Below are positions 1 through 9,998 of a stretch of DNA of 24,000 bases, in pieces. The stretch is from positions 2,136,001 through 2,160,000 of the forward strand of contig WPIO01000057.1 in the NCBI GenBank assembly GCA_009760855.2, written 5' to 3'. Position 1 is the stretch's first letter. Each line of letters starts with the position of its first letter. A program made the position numbers and the translations under genes. Under the pieces are notes generated by a model, which worked only from the letters and a program-made list of their open reading frames with translations, ran no database searches and was not told the origin of the DNA. The DNA comes from Cristatella mucedo (Eukaryota; Bryozoa; Phylactolaemata; Cristatellidae).

Positions 1-659
1 GTAAGGGCGTTGGCTCGTCCGTCTGTGGCTAAGCGAGTTAGCTTCGATGCTACAGGGCCTCGAACGGCTCGGAGCGCCGACGGCCAAATCGAATGTTCGC
101 GGTGCGCCGGCCGCACGACGCTAAGGACGGAGCGCCGCCGCTGCTGGCGCCGAGAGGTTATGAACTCTGCGAGGACGATTTCCACGACCGCCGGCGAGGC
201 AAGCCCGCCGTACCGGATGCTGGTCACACTGCCGCGTGCCGGCGCTCATGCGGCCAGCTCGTGCGAGGTAGGCCTGCCTACGCCGCCGCCGCCACCGGCG
301 AGAACTGGCTCGCAGGCGGGCAGACAGACAGGAGCGCCGACAGCTCTCGTAGAGGCCGCACGAGTTGCTAACAAGTTTCGACGGAGAGCGAGCCGCGTGA
401 GTGGTGGCAGAGCGCGCCCCCAGGGCAGTGCGCTGCTCGAGGCGCTTGCGCGAGGAGGGCTCCTCGCTGTCGTCGTGCACGAGGTGCGTCTTTTGTTCTG
501 TATGAATAGAGCCTGAATAATACAGAGTTGTAAAGTCAGGGTATAATAAAAGCCACCAAAATCAACTGTACATGCCGAATATAGAAGCTTCAGATAACTT
601 GTGGGCGGATTGGCTGAGCCGAGCCGAGCCCGGATCTCCACGCTGCTTCTCCCGCTGAG
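1..659. other. GC-rich stretch, no supported gene
   Basis: CpG-rich sequence. Open frames up to 168 codons exist on both strands but have Arg/Ala-rich, chance-like translations. A donor-like GTGAGT occurs at about 398 and a GAG|GTAGGC at about 265, so unrecognised exons of the + strand gene ending at 1015 could be present. AT-richer sequence runs from about 490 to 600. Confidence 0.3.
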
Positions 660-1015
660 ATCTGCGGGGGTTCACCACACTGCACTCGCTGGCGCTGTCC
701 GTCGTGGGACACGAGGAAGAAACCGATCTGGAATCTCTCTCCTGACCAGTGCATCGAGATCTGGACGGCCATCTCCTTCAACGACAAGCAGCTCGGGAGC
801 CGCCTGAGCAACACCCGCGCCGACATGTTCACGAAGTGGGCGTCGAGCGTCGGCAAACGTCGGGCCGAGACGTCGACGTGCCGGTCGACGATGAGGACGA
901 GCGGGACGCGAAGGGCGCATGCGAGTTTGACTACGTCGAGGTCGGCGTGGACCTGCATAGCGACGACGACGGAGACCTGTTCCTGGAGGAGACGGACGTC
1001 TCTTTGCTCCAGTAG
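660..1015 (+). pseudogene. Possible terminal coding segment of an unidentified gene, frame-broken
   Basis: Three adjoining stretches look like protein but lie in shifted frames. A first (about 661-737) includes SLALSVVGHEEETD. A second in the next frame (about 741-860) includes CIEIWTAISFNDKQLG and MFTKWASSVGK. A third, back in the first frame (about 860-1015), is acidic, includes EFDYVEVGVDLHSDDDGDLF, and ends at TAG 1013-1015. An AATAAA follows at 1035-1040. The first junction may be a splice acceptor (pyrimidine-rich, ending CAG at 746). The second has no visible splice sites and behaves like a one-base loss. It could be the last exon of a real gene with an assembly indel, or a decayed copy. 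I recognise no family. An antisense frame over 590-958 also looks partly protein-like and cannot be excluded. Confidence 0.3.
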
Positions 1016-1034
1016 TGCCAGGACGTCTAGTTTG

Positions 1035-1040
1035 AATAAA
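1035..1040 (+). terminator. Candidate poly(A) signal AATAAA
   Basis: AATAAA lies 20 bases after the TAG that ends the acidic reading frame on +. A second AATAAA lies at 1151-1156. Either could serve a transcript running on + toward the convergent CARD-LRR gene. The motif is short, so support is moderate. Confidence 0.3.
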
Positions 1041-1287
1041 CGGAAGACGCAAATCGAGGGAAATAGTGGTACTGCCGGGCGCGCGATGATCTTTCAAGGA
1101 TTTTCATGATTGCACTGAACAAATGTGTATTATACTTGTATGTACTGTTCAATAAATGACCGGATCTGAAAAATCGTATTATACAGAGCAATAGGCACGT
1201 CCTTCCAGGCCCACACAGAAGCACGGTTGAAGCCACCAAAAAGCTGCTCTGCCGCTGCAGGAAATAAGTGAAAACCTTAGCAGGTCC

Positions 1288-1415
1288 GACACCCTCATTT
1301 GTATAGCTGCAGAAGAGCCTTTAATGCTTATCGCCACCGCCTGCAGTGGGCTATAAACGAGCAGGACATCGAACCCACGCGAGCTGGCTCGTGAATAGCG
1401 AGCACCTTGCCTCCT
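1288..1415 (-). repeat. SINE family A, copy 1 (diverged)
   Basis: Read on the minus strand, a B-box-like GGTTCGATGTCC is followed by CTGCAGGCGGTGGCGATAAG and a 3' part with AAGGCTCTTCTGCAGCTATA. The order is the same as in the copies at 10.5, 13.9 and 22.0 kb. The tRNA-like head runs to about 1415 and the 3' end is near 1288. An internal Pol III promoter is implied by homology with the better copies. Confidence 0.6.
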
Positions 1416-1425
1416 CGTCTAAAGT

Positions 1426-2222
1426 CCCAGGGACAGGAACGGGATCGTCGAGTCAGCTAACATTTTCTCTACCGTGTACGTGGCAAAGCGGAAGAAGGGT
1501 CGTCCCCCCATCTACCTGCCGCTCTTCCCCTCCTACCTACCTCGGCCCAGTCTCAACTTCAGACCGTGTCCCCATCCGGACCAGGCGGTGCCACTAGAGG
1601 AGCTGCTGCGTTCGCCCAGTCGAGTTTCGCACTCGCCGAAACCACCTCCAGCGTGGCGCCACGCGCATCGGCCGTTGCCCGCCAGCGGCAAGAACGCCCC
1701 AGAAACCTGGACTTAATAGGTCGAGCCTCTGTATTAGCAAGGCGGACGCAAGTTCGCACGCCGATCCGAGCTGCCGCAGACGGCCGCGCGCGATCCTTCG
1801 CCCTTCGCCCGAATCTGACGCGCGCAGCAGCGAAGCTTGCGAGCGGCTTGCCCGCAAGCCACGTGCTCAGCACGTCTGCAAGCGAGCAGCGAGCGTGCGG
1901 CGCCAGGACCGGCGAGCGTATATAAGTTAAGCGGCCGCCGGAAGCGGCGAGCCGCTGGCAGGAAGAAGCGCAGCCGCACGCCGGGCCTCGAGGCCCGGAC
2001 GGGTCGCGTCGCAGCGTCGGTCGTGCGAGCGACGGATGAAAACAAAAGCGACGGCCGTTCTAGACGCAAAGCTCTCGAGCGTCCGGCTCGCGTCTTCGCG
2101 CGCGACGCCGCCGCTCGCGACGAAACGCGAGTGCGCCGGGGACGTCCAAACAAGGCCGTCGAGGAATTCGGCCTGGCTCGCGGCCACCGTCAATAGCGCG
2201 CGGTCGGCGGCGCGTCCGACCA
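1426..2222. other. Intergenic stretch 3' of the CARD-LRR gene
   Basis: GC-rich from about 1560 onward. It holds the 3' flank, and presumably the 3'UTR, of the minus-strand gene ending at 2223. No canonical AATAAA is visible on the minus strand here; the variant AATACA at about 1730 is a weak candidate. A TATATAAG lies on + at 1919-1926 without a convincing downstream gene. Frames of up to 139 codons look like chance. Confidence 0.3.
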
Positions 2223-5149
2223 TTAAATGGTTATCTTCCGGCCCGGCACGGCTTCGCGCGCCCTGCTGACATCTTCCACCAGCTCCTCGGGCCACGGTGC
2301 CTCGTCGACGGTGGCGGCCGAGAGCGAGCTGGCAGCCGAGAAGGTGCTGCTGAGAGTCGAGAAGGAGCTGATGGCGCTGCTGCGGCGGCGGTCGCCTGGG
2401 CCGACCAAGGCGGCGGCGGCGCCGTAGTAGCAGGCGCTGAGCACCTCGAGCGAGCGGTTGTGCGTCTGCAGCGTGCGCACGAGTCCTCCGAGCGCCTCCG
2501 CCGAGCCGCCGCACAGGTCGACGTGCAGAGAGCGCAGGCTGCCGCGGCTGCCGGCGAGCGCCTCGCTCAGGCAGCGCAGGCCGTCGTCGGCGATCGGATT
2601 GTTACTGAGCGACAGCTTTCGCAGCGACGACGACGCCTCGCCGGCGAGCAGGGCTGAGCTGAGCGCAGCGCAGCCGGCCGCCGTCACGCCGCAGCCGTCG
2701 GCGTGCAGCTCCTGGAGGGCGCACGCCGGCGCCGCCGCCAGCGCGGTGGCGAGCGCGCGCGCGCCCTCGTCGAGCACGAGATTCTGGCTGACGTCGAGGC
2801 TCGCCAGGCGGCAGCCGCCGCCGCCACAGGCGAGCGCCGAGCAGAGGCTCGCGCAGCCGCGCGGCCCGAACGAGTTGTTTCGCAGGCTCAGGCGCCGCAG
2901 CGTGCAGTTGCGGCTGAGCGCGACCGCCAGCGCCGCGCAGTCGTCGTCGCCGGCCTCGTTGTGGCTGACGTCCAGGACGCGAAGCCGCGACGACGACGGC
3001 GGCGGCGGCGAGGCTCTCGACGAGCTCTCGCCGCCGGGAAGCAGGGCGTCGGCGAGCAGGCGCCCGCAGCCGGCCGTCAGTCCCGTGTGGCTCAGCACCA
3101 GCTCGACCAGCGAGCAGCCGCCGTCAGACAGCATTGCGGCGGCGAGCACGGCGAGGCCGTCGTTGCCGATCGGGTTCAGGCGCAGGTCGAGCAGGCGCAG
3201 ACGCGAGCCGACCGCGAGCGCCGGCGCGAGCGCTCGCACGCCCAGCGCCGTGACGCCGTTCTTCGCCAGCTGCAGGCCGGACGTGACGTTCCGCTCGCGA
3301 ATCGCGGCGGCGAGGCGCGCGCACGACGCGTCGCCGAAGCTCTCGTTGTACAAGTCCAGCGCGAAAGTCGGATCGCCGCCGCCGTCGCCGACGACGACGT
3401 CGTCGCCGTCCTGGCCGGAGCGGGCGTCGTCGCCGCCACGGTCGCGCTCCGACGACGACGACGGCGACGGCATCCAGCCGGTCGCGCGAGCGCCAGCGGC
3501 GCAGCTGACCGTGCACTGCTTCGTCGTCAGCGAGAAGTTGCGGCCGCCGGCGGATGCGCCGATGCGAAACACGTCGTCCAGCGAGTCGAGGAGGCGCGAG
3601 AGCGCCGGCTGCCCGCCGCCGCCGCCGAGTGCGTCGTCGTCGGCTCGCAGCACCGCGCGAAATGCGTCGAAGCAGGCGTCGCCCTTTTCCAGCATCAGGT
3701 CGATGAGCGCGTCAGTTCTCTCGCGCTCGAACTCGCCTCGCAGTCCTGCCGTCACCTCGGACAGCAGCGCTGCGCCGCCGTGCTGCAGCGCTGCCTCGTC
3801 GATGTGACCCAGCCGCCGGAGCCCTTCGATGGCGGCCGGCACGTCCAGCAGCTGCGCGAGCGCGTCCTGCGCCAGCGACAGGATCTGCCAGCCGCGCGCT
3901 CGCGTAGCGTAGTGGTTCGTGTATATGCAGCCGCCGTCTTCGTCGTCGGCGGCGGCGGCAGGCGTCGCCGAGCCGGCCGCCGCCGGTTCGCTGCCCGCGC
4001 CGCTGCCGCTGACGAGCGTCTGCCTGGACAGCGACCGTCGCAGTTCGTCCCACATGGCCACGAACTCCTCGGTCGTGTGTGAGATGCGCTTGGGCTGCGT
4101 CGACGCACGGTACGAGTAGGTGCGCGGCGGCTTTCGTGGCCGCTTGCTGACGCTCGCCGAGCCGAGGCTGTCGGCAGGCGACGACAGCGAGCAAATGGAC
4201 GACGCGTCGCCGGCGGCGTCGTCGCCACCCAACGTCGACGACGCGCGGGTCGGCGGCGGCCCGGCAGGCGACTGGGCCGCCGCGCGTTCCGCCTCGACCG
4301 CAGCCGCCGGCCGAGATGCTAGGCGCCGAAGCCGAGGCGGCGGCGTCGACGGCGGCGGCGGCACCGGAAGCGTCCCGGCGCTCGGCGATATCGCAGCGTC
4401 GGCTGCCGCCGCAGCCGGTGCGTCTTCGAGCGAGCGAACGAGCTGCCGGCCGTCGTCAGCCGCAGCGACGGACGGATGCGATGGCATGTCCGGCGGAAGC
4501 TGTCGGTCCGAGCCTGTGGACAGCGTCGGCTGCCTGCCCGAGGCCAAGTTCGAGAAGTCTCCAGTCGCCGGACGACCGAAGCAGACCGGATTCGACGAAT
4601 GTTCGCCGTGGCGGACGACGCCGATCGCTTCCGAGGAGGAGCGGCTCAGTCGGGCAGTCGTCGACGGCGCGAAGCTCGACGCGAGCGGTACGATGTGAAA
4701 TCGGACGCCGGTTCTGTGCGGCAGCTGCTGCTGCGTCGCCGCCGCCGACGAAGTGGCCGCGGCCTCGCAGCCGGCGGTGGTGGCTCCTTCGCCGGAGCTG
4801 TCGCCAGTCGGCGCCGAGCAGTCAGTCTCGGCGCCGTCGTTGGCCGACGGGTGGCTCGCGCTCTTGCTGATGTCTTTCACCAGATCCACCGTGCTGCGAA
4901 CGGTCAAGGTCGATGACCGGCCGGCGGCAACGGCGGCCGGACCCTTCGAAAGAGTCGCCGAGCCGTGCAGGCAAAAGTCATCGCCTTCGGCGTAGCCGCG
5001 CGGCTGCGCCGCCGGCACCGCGCGGCAGCAGCTGGACGACGGAGAGGAGGCAAGCGAACATCCGCTGCCGCCGAGGCTGCTTCCGCCGCCGACGCCGCTA
5101 TCTCGCCTCCAGCCGGCGGTGACTCTCGGGAGCACGTCCGGCACCATGC
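2223..5149 (-). CDS. CARD-like + leucine-rich-repeat protein, main (last) exon
   Basis: One uninterrupted frame of 974 codons from ATG 5147-5145 to TAA 2225-2223, preceded by a TTTAG acceptor (AG at 5151-5150) and two bases completing a Gly codon from exon 1. In the spliced 1,029-residue numbering, residues 56-410 are Ser/Ala/Pro-rich and probably disordered, with a basic KRPRKPPR cluster at 390-397. A predicted helix around EEFVAMWDELRRSL (about 415-428) follows. Residues 472-561 resemble a CARD; the best piece is LIDLMLEKGDACFDAF (about 536-551), the usual LLD-x-L-x-KG-xx-F-x-AF end of that fold. Residues 562-650 are Gly/Asp/Ser linker. Residues 651-960 hold about eleven 28-30-residue repeats of ribonuclease-inhibitor/NLR type (LxxLDLxxNxIGxxGxxxLAxAL). 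The C-terminus is Ser-rich and ends KITI. No NACHT or P-loop is visible. Family knowledge suggests innate-immune sensing or scaffolding; function is inferred. Antisense long frames come from GC-rich codon use. No clear poly(A) signal was found. Confidence 0.9.
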
Positions 5150-6674
5150 CTAAATGAAGAGCGACGGACGTAAGAGACGTCGGGTGCTGCTAAGGGCGGC
5201 GGCGGCGGCGCAGGAGGCAGCACTGCGACGACGACGATCGGCGGAGGCAGCGGCTTCACGGCTCGTCGAGCGCAACGCACGCGCTAGATAGAGCAGCACG
5301 AGAGGGGCGGGGCGGGACGGGAGGCCGATTGAGGTAGCGATTGCCTGCTGCGTGCAGGCGCACCTGCGGCAGCCAGTGGGCAGGCGGCGCGCCATCGCAC
5401 GAGTCCCGCGCGAACGCCCTTCGAAGAAGCCGCGAAGGACGCAGGGCACGCGTAGATTGCCCCCACCCAAGCTCGGCACGACAACTGCCTACTGCTGGCG
5501 GCCTCGGCGTAACCGCATCTGCACCGGAAGCACCTCGCTATCACTTCCGGTTCGCGCAAGGTGGGCCGACGAGCACACAGGTGTAGATCGGCATGCGACA
5601 GCAGCAGCAGCGCGGCTGACGGCCGCGCCTAGATCAGTCGATACTGGCGCGAACGGCACCTGCACACCTTCACAGCGACTGCCAGCGGACTAGCTGCTGC
5701 TAACTACGCTAGGTGGCTAGTTCCCTGGGCGCAGGCGTCGTGGCTGGCGAAAGGCTCGGCAAAGGGACTCAGTCGCCCGCTCACGCGATAGCAAGCCCGC
5801 GGCCATCCATCGCCGCCGAAATCCTCCAACGCCATCTTTGCTCGACTCGAACTGCCGCCCGGCAGCGGCAGTAAACCTATTCCACTAAGCGGCGACCGCA
5901 GGCCGATAGGCTACGGTGGCGTCTAGGCGATTGCGGCGACGCAATCGGCGAAATCGGCGCAGTAGCACGGAAGAGGCGAGCTAGCGCCGGATGCGCGGCC
6001 GACTTCGCGTTGTGCGAAATTAATGGCTCGTACGGGCAACGGCGGCGCAGACGGAAGGGTGGCTTCTAAGTAAGGCTGACCGCCACTGACCGCAGTGTTA
6101 ACTTGAGGCTGGTAGCGGCGTTAACGCAATGCTTGCACTTCCGGGGCTGCGGGAAAAGAGAGCAGTGGGGTTCCGCAGAGCAAGCGGCCGTCGGCGTGTC
6201 GCCGACCGGCGCGGCCGACCGGAAGCCACCCAGGACGGCGAACGCGTGCGGCGAACGGCGCGAACCGCGTCCGCTGTGCACACGCGCTCGCGCTGCTCGT
6301 TCGCTGAGCGTTCGCAGAGCGGTGCGAACACGACGCCGCCGGCGCTGACGCTCGAAAGCGCCGCCGGCTCGCTCGTCGGCAGGACTTCCGGTCGGCTCGA
6401 GGGCTCCGCCGGTACCAGCGTGGCTGCGAGATCACGCGAACGCGGACGCTATAGCGCCGTGGCGATCGCTCGCGCACCTCCTACGGCGTCGGCCCCGCCG
6501 CGGCGGCCGCCGAGTCTAGAGCAGGGCGCGCGGAGCACCCGCGGCGGCAGCTCGAGCCGGCCGCTATCCCCGCCCTCGTCCGGCTCCGTTCCGCCGGTCG
6601 CCCAGCGGCGGCGGCGCGCAACCGAGGGCGGCCGCGCGCGACGCGCTCGACTGCGGGCGCGGTGCGTCACTGAC
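5150..6674 (-). other. Predicted intron 1 of the CARD-LRR gene (GT...AG, 1,525 nt, phase 1)
   Basis: Donor GTCAGT at 6674 and acceptor with a pyrimidine-rich lead (CTCTTCATTTAG) ending at 5150. The interval is GC-rich with many CpGs and several short open frames on both strands that resemble nothing I know. An in-frame TAG at 5192-5190 upstream of the acceptor shows that exon 2 cannot simply extend further 5'. Nothing else with support was seen inside it. Confidence 0.6.
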
Positions 6675-6837
6675 CTTGATGCAGGCCGAGCGGCGGCCTG
6701 ACAGGCTTGAGCAGAGGCGCGGTCGGGCTGCAGTCGCTGCTGCGTCGGCCCCGCTTGCCGGCTCGACGCGGTGGCGCGGCGGCGGCGGCGGCGTCGCCGC
6801 TACGCCCGCCGGCGCAGCTCGTAAGCGCAGAGCCCAT
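6675..6837 (-). CDS. Predicted first coding exon of the CARD-LRR gene, N-myristoylation-type start
   Basis: ATG at 6837-6835 sits in a strong Kozak context (A at -3, G at +4) and opens 54 codons starting MGSALTSC. The exon ends CATCAAG|GTCAGT, a good 5' splice site (intron starts at 6674). It leaves one coding base, and the acceptor at 5150 supplies the other two (GGC, Gly), so the frame enters ATG 5147 exactly. Gly2 with Thr6/Ser7 fits the N-myristoyltransferase pattern, Cys8 could be palmitoylated, and a basic run (RRAGKRGRR, residues 24-32) could bind acidic lipids. This implies attachment to the cytoplasmic face of a membrane. The exon is Ala/Pro/Arg-rich. If it is not spliced in, the protein starts at 5147 and lacks the lipid signal. 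Seen: start context, donor, phase match. Inferred: the joining and the lipidation. Confidence 0.68.
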
Positions 6838-7110
6838 CGTCGGGCGGGACGATCCCTTAAAATCCTCCGCAGTCACTGTCGCTGGCTCCGCCGAGGACCT
6901 GCTCGAGGCGGCGGCCGCAGAAGATGGCACAGGTAGCGAGAGCTCACCGGCGGTGCTCACGCACCGGCCTGTTAGCGCACCGCTACCGACGAGTCGCGGG
7001 CCGAGAATGAATGGCTCGGCCCGCGGTCGGGCGTGTCTCTGGCGAGCGAGAGACGCGGACCAATAGCAAGAGCCGAGCGTGACCCGCCGCCGCCGTGCGT
7101 ACGTCACACT
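6838..7110 (-). promoter_or_regulatory. Probable 5'UTR and CpG-island promoter of the CARD-LRR gene
   Basis: Immediately upstream of the predicted ATG the sequence is CpG-dense. It contains a CCAAT pentamer at 7060-7064 (CCAAT on +, ATTGG on the gene strand) and a CRE-like TACGTCAC at 7100-7107. No TATA box is visible at a suitable distance. CCAAT plus CRE within 50 bp, about 225-270 bp before the start codon, is typical of TATA-less CpG promoters. The transcription start cannot be read from the sequence. Confidence 0.4.
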
Positions 7111-7420
7111 CGTGCAGCGACGGCACCCCGCCTCATCCGGGTCGGCAAGTACTGCCAGGAGTAGGAGGCTATTGTGCTGGCCTCCCCGACCTGCCGCGCT
7201 GAAACGCTCATCCCTATTCGATTATTTCCCAGCGACGTCGCAGGCAGCGATACGCGTCGCGCTTGCAGCGGTTGCGCTGCTGGGCGACGCTGCCCAGGCA
7301 ATCTTGACGTAAAATGTATGGCGAGAGATGCAGTTCTTTTAGTGGGCGCTATACAGCTGCCTTTTCGGCATCATCATTGGCCTCCCGCAGGTCGAGTCGT
7401 AGCTTAACCCCGTTACCTAA

Positions 7421-8692
7421 CATATCCCACGGTGCGTATAGAGAGAGATATAGGAGAGGGTTTCGCAAACAGGTTCCGCTTGGGGCGTAAACAGGACCGG
7501 GCTTTGAGCTGCCTGCGTGCTCGGTGCGCTATCTCGACGCGCGCGGCGGCGCGAAGTGCGCCCGGCCTATAAGTCGTGCGCCGTATGCCGTAGCGCACTT
7601 AAAGGGCAAAGGTCTTTGCCGACGCGCGACGAGCCCTGGTAGGGCTGTCACCTCGACGCTCTGCCAACGAGTCGCCGTTGCTGCACCGCTGGCATGCCGA
7701 CGGTAGCGGGGCTCGGCGGTAGAAGGGCCAGGGCGGCAATCGATACGGGTTGCAAGGCAGCAGTGGCCGCTGCTAATCTCTAGGGCAGCAGCAGCAGCAG
7801 CCACGATTTGGCTGGTGAAGACGCATCGGCATCGACGCTGATGCCCGGCGTCAGGCGCTCTGCCCAGACCTAGTCGCGAGCGGGCAAGGTCATCTATGGA
7901 AGACGAACGCGAGCACCGGCGAGCGTCGCGAGCATCGGACGCATCGTCGTTTGGCTGGATTGGTCACGTGCGCGAGTTTGACTGCGTGCATGCGGCTCGA
8001 GCGATCGCGAGAGAGGCTACATGCTTCATCGCTCGTCCGATATGATTAAATATGCAACACGTGCAGTAAACCATTTACGAATCTGCAACCAGGATGAGAT
8101 CGGATGATGATGATAAAGTATGTTTGCACGTACGCTCGGTATATCAAGCCAGCTTAGCTCCACGGCCAGCCGGGCTAGGCGTTTCTAGCTACGCAAAATT
8201 GACTGCAAGAATCAATTAAGATTTATATGATATAGTGATCAAGTAACGTGGGTAACGAGGAGAGTGTAATGTTAACTAAGCCCTAAAAGAAATGGAGCCC
8301 TAAAACGGATCTAGCTCTAAAATAAGACCCACCTAGCAGGTCTTCACAGTCATAAACTTAATTTGCTTGAAAAAACACAAGCAGTGATGAATTGATGTCA
8401 TTCATGATAAGGGAAATATCAAGATGCGTGGTATTTTACAATCGAGAATCGAGAAGAAATGCATAACTAACCACTACATAACTAACCACTGCCACTACCG
8501 CTCGCGTATTGCGCGTTGCGACTATGAGAAAATGCCCCTAAAGTGCCGGGGTAACATCAACGGCTATCCAGCGAATACACAAACATATCGCGGAGCCGGT
8601 CAGCATGCGATTAATAAAAGACACGTCGCGCCGAATATGCACGCACACTGCACATACCACCAATGGCTCCGGCACCGTTTCAAGGAGGCATG
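7421..8692. other. Intergenic, no gene seen
   Basis: GC-rich to about 8040, then AT-rich. It contains a short CAG run (about 7786-7800) and a 15-bp direct duplication CATAACTAACCACTA at about 8462-8492. No recognisable protein, RNA gene or mobile element was found. Confidence 0.35.
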
Positions 8693-8694
8693 TA

Positions 8695-8840
8695 ATATAA
8701 TTCATTTGTATAGCGCCCCAAGAAGAGAACTTAATCTCTATTCAGGCGCTTCACACATACCGCAGGGCTCGAGCCCACGACCTCAGCTAGACATTGGTCG
8801 GGGCGAGCACCTTAACCGCTGGACCAAACCAGCTTGGCGG
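8695..8840 (-). repeat. SINE family B, copy 1
   Basis: On the minus strand: a tRNA-like head with an A-box region (GGTCCAGCGGTTAAGGTG) and a B-box-like GGGCTCGAGCCC, then the 3' hairpin tail. The tail on + reads TATAGCGCC, then AGAGAACTTAATCTCTATT, then GGCGCT, followed by an AT-rich end. Total is about 140 nt. The copy is well preserved apart from small indels in the hairpin. Confidence 0.75.
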
Positions 8841-9087
8841 GCAAATGAGGCAACGAGAGGATAAGTGGGTGGAGGTGGGGGCGGTTCTGCAAGATTGGCC
8901 GAGACCGAGAGCCACAGTCGAGAGCAACGCCGACACGTCTGTCCGGCATGCACCGTGCATGCACCGGTCGCTCAGAGACGAGCCGACCTAGCTTTAGGAG
9001 GACAGGCAACTGTCACACGTCGCCGCCGTCTCGTCGTCCGACGTTTCGTCGTCCTCTGCGAATTGAACCCGCGAGCTCCAAGCTGCA

Positions 9088-9321
9088 ATGCAAGCGTACT
9101 TCCGTCTCGCCCACTTCGATAGGCAGCTCGCCGAAAACTCCCGCCTCACAGTGGAAGGCGAGTGTGAGTGTCCGCTCACCAAGTCGGTGGTCTCTTCCTG
9201 CCAGTGCACAATCTTGCAGCTGTTTCTTAACGCAGGAAATTCCTCGTCCGAGGAGAGACGGAGAGAGAAGCTTGAAAAAGCTTTCAATAACTCTAAAGAG
9301 CCAATTGCACCCCTGCTCTAA
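9088..9321 (+). other. Unassigned open frame, 77 codons
   Basis: An ATG-initiated frame (MQAYFRLAHFDRQLAENSR...) with balanced amino-acid composition, an internal CECPL and CQC pair, and a charged C-terminus ending APLL. Frames on the opposite strand over the same bases also look partly protein-like, so strand and coding status are both uncertain. No splice sites or family were recognised. Treat as a weak candidate exon only. Confidence 0.15.
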
Positions 9322-9844
9322 TCGTTATAGGCGTGTCTCTGCTTCGTTATCGATTCGTTTCTTTCGAAAGTGGGCTACGCATTTCTCTTCCTGCGATTTT
9401 TACCTTTTGTCTTTTCCAATTGAATCTAATTTTAAAACGCCAGTGTATTTACCGCTTGCATTTTTGTTCACGCGGACTCTCTTCTCACTGACCAGTGCCC
9501 GCAGGAAAAGCGATTGCGATGTCCGTTTAATGAACGCAAGAGCGAGTGCTAATTTCCAATTTCAGCATAGTGCGTTTTTCATTCGCACGAATATTCGCAA
9601 ATTGCGCGAGCCGCTTTACCGTCACTCGGCGGCAAATCGGCTGAGACGTCCATTTACGGGATTTACACACATTTAAGAATGTATTTAAGAATGTATCCGG
9701 CGATGCGGATTGGCTGAAGGCTAACGTGGAGTGAGTATTGAGACCGCTCGCTCGATCCCGCGTGCTCTAGAAGCTGAGGCGCCTTGAAAATTATAATACG
9801 AGCGCGATTATTATTCATTTGAAAATTACAAAAATTATAAATAC

Positions 9845-9998
9845 GATGCATTCGCCTAGCGCCCTAAGAGAACTTAATCTCTATTCGGGCGCTTCACTTA
9901 TGCCTCGGCGCTCGAGCTCACGGCCTCGGTCATCAAATACATTCACCTTGACCTCGGTTCTGGGCGAGCGCCTTAACCGCGGGGCCAAAGCGGCGCGT
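9845..9998 (-). repeat. SINE family B, copy 2 (long-spacer subtype)
   Basis: The hairpin tail on + is near-perfect: TAGCGCCC, AAGAGAACTTAATCTCTATT, then GGGCGCTTCAC. The tRNA-like head lies to the right (GAGCGCCTTAACCGCGGGGCC on +). Between the B-box-like GCGCTCGAGCTC and the A-box region it carries an extra TCATCAAATACATTCACC segment, also seen in the copy at 15.4 kb but absent from those at 8.7, 21.3 and 23.7 kb. This suggests two subfamilies. Confidence 0.78.

Noticed and set aside
200-206. RVxF-type PP1 docking motifs (residues near 203-206 of the CARD-LRR protein, and KRVSF near base 31)
   Set aside because: The first lacks the basic residue at the right distance, and the second lies in an unsupported frame; such short motifs occur by chance.
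1919-1926. TATATAAG as a + strand core promoter
   Set aside because: No supported gene begins downstream on +; the next coding sequence is the 3' end of the minus-strand gene.
2458-4082. Long + strand open frames (449 and 459 codons) antisense to the CARD-LRR exon
   Set aside because: They arise because GC-rich codons avoid stop codons on the complement. Translations are Arg/Ala/Gln-rich and lack domains, while the minus frame has clear LRR periodicity.
8278-8330. Telomere-like CCCTAAAA units
   Set aside because: Only two or three irregular, spaced occurrences, not a tandem array.
8945-9676. 242-codon + frame
   Set aside because: Ser/Arg/Pro-rich with no motif, overlapping a different frame and antisense frames that look equally protein-like; no splice or poly(A) context.
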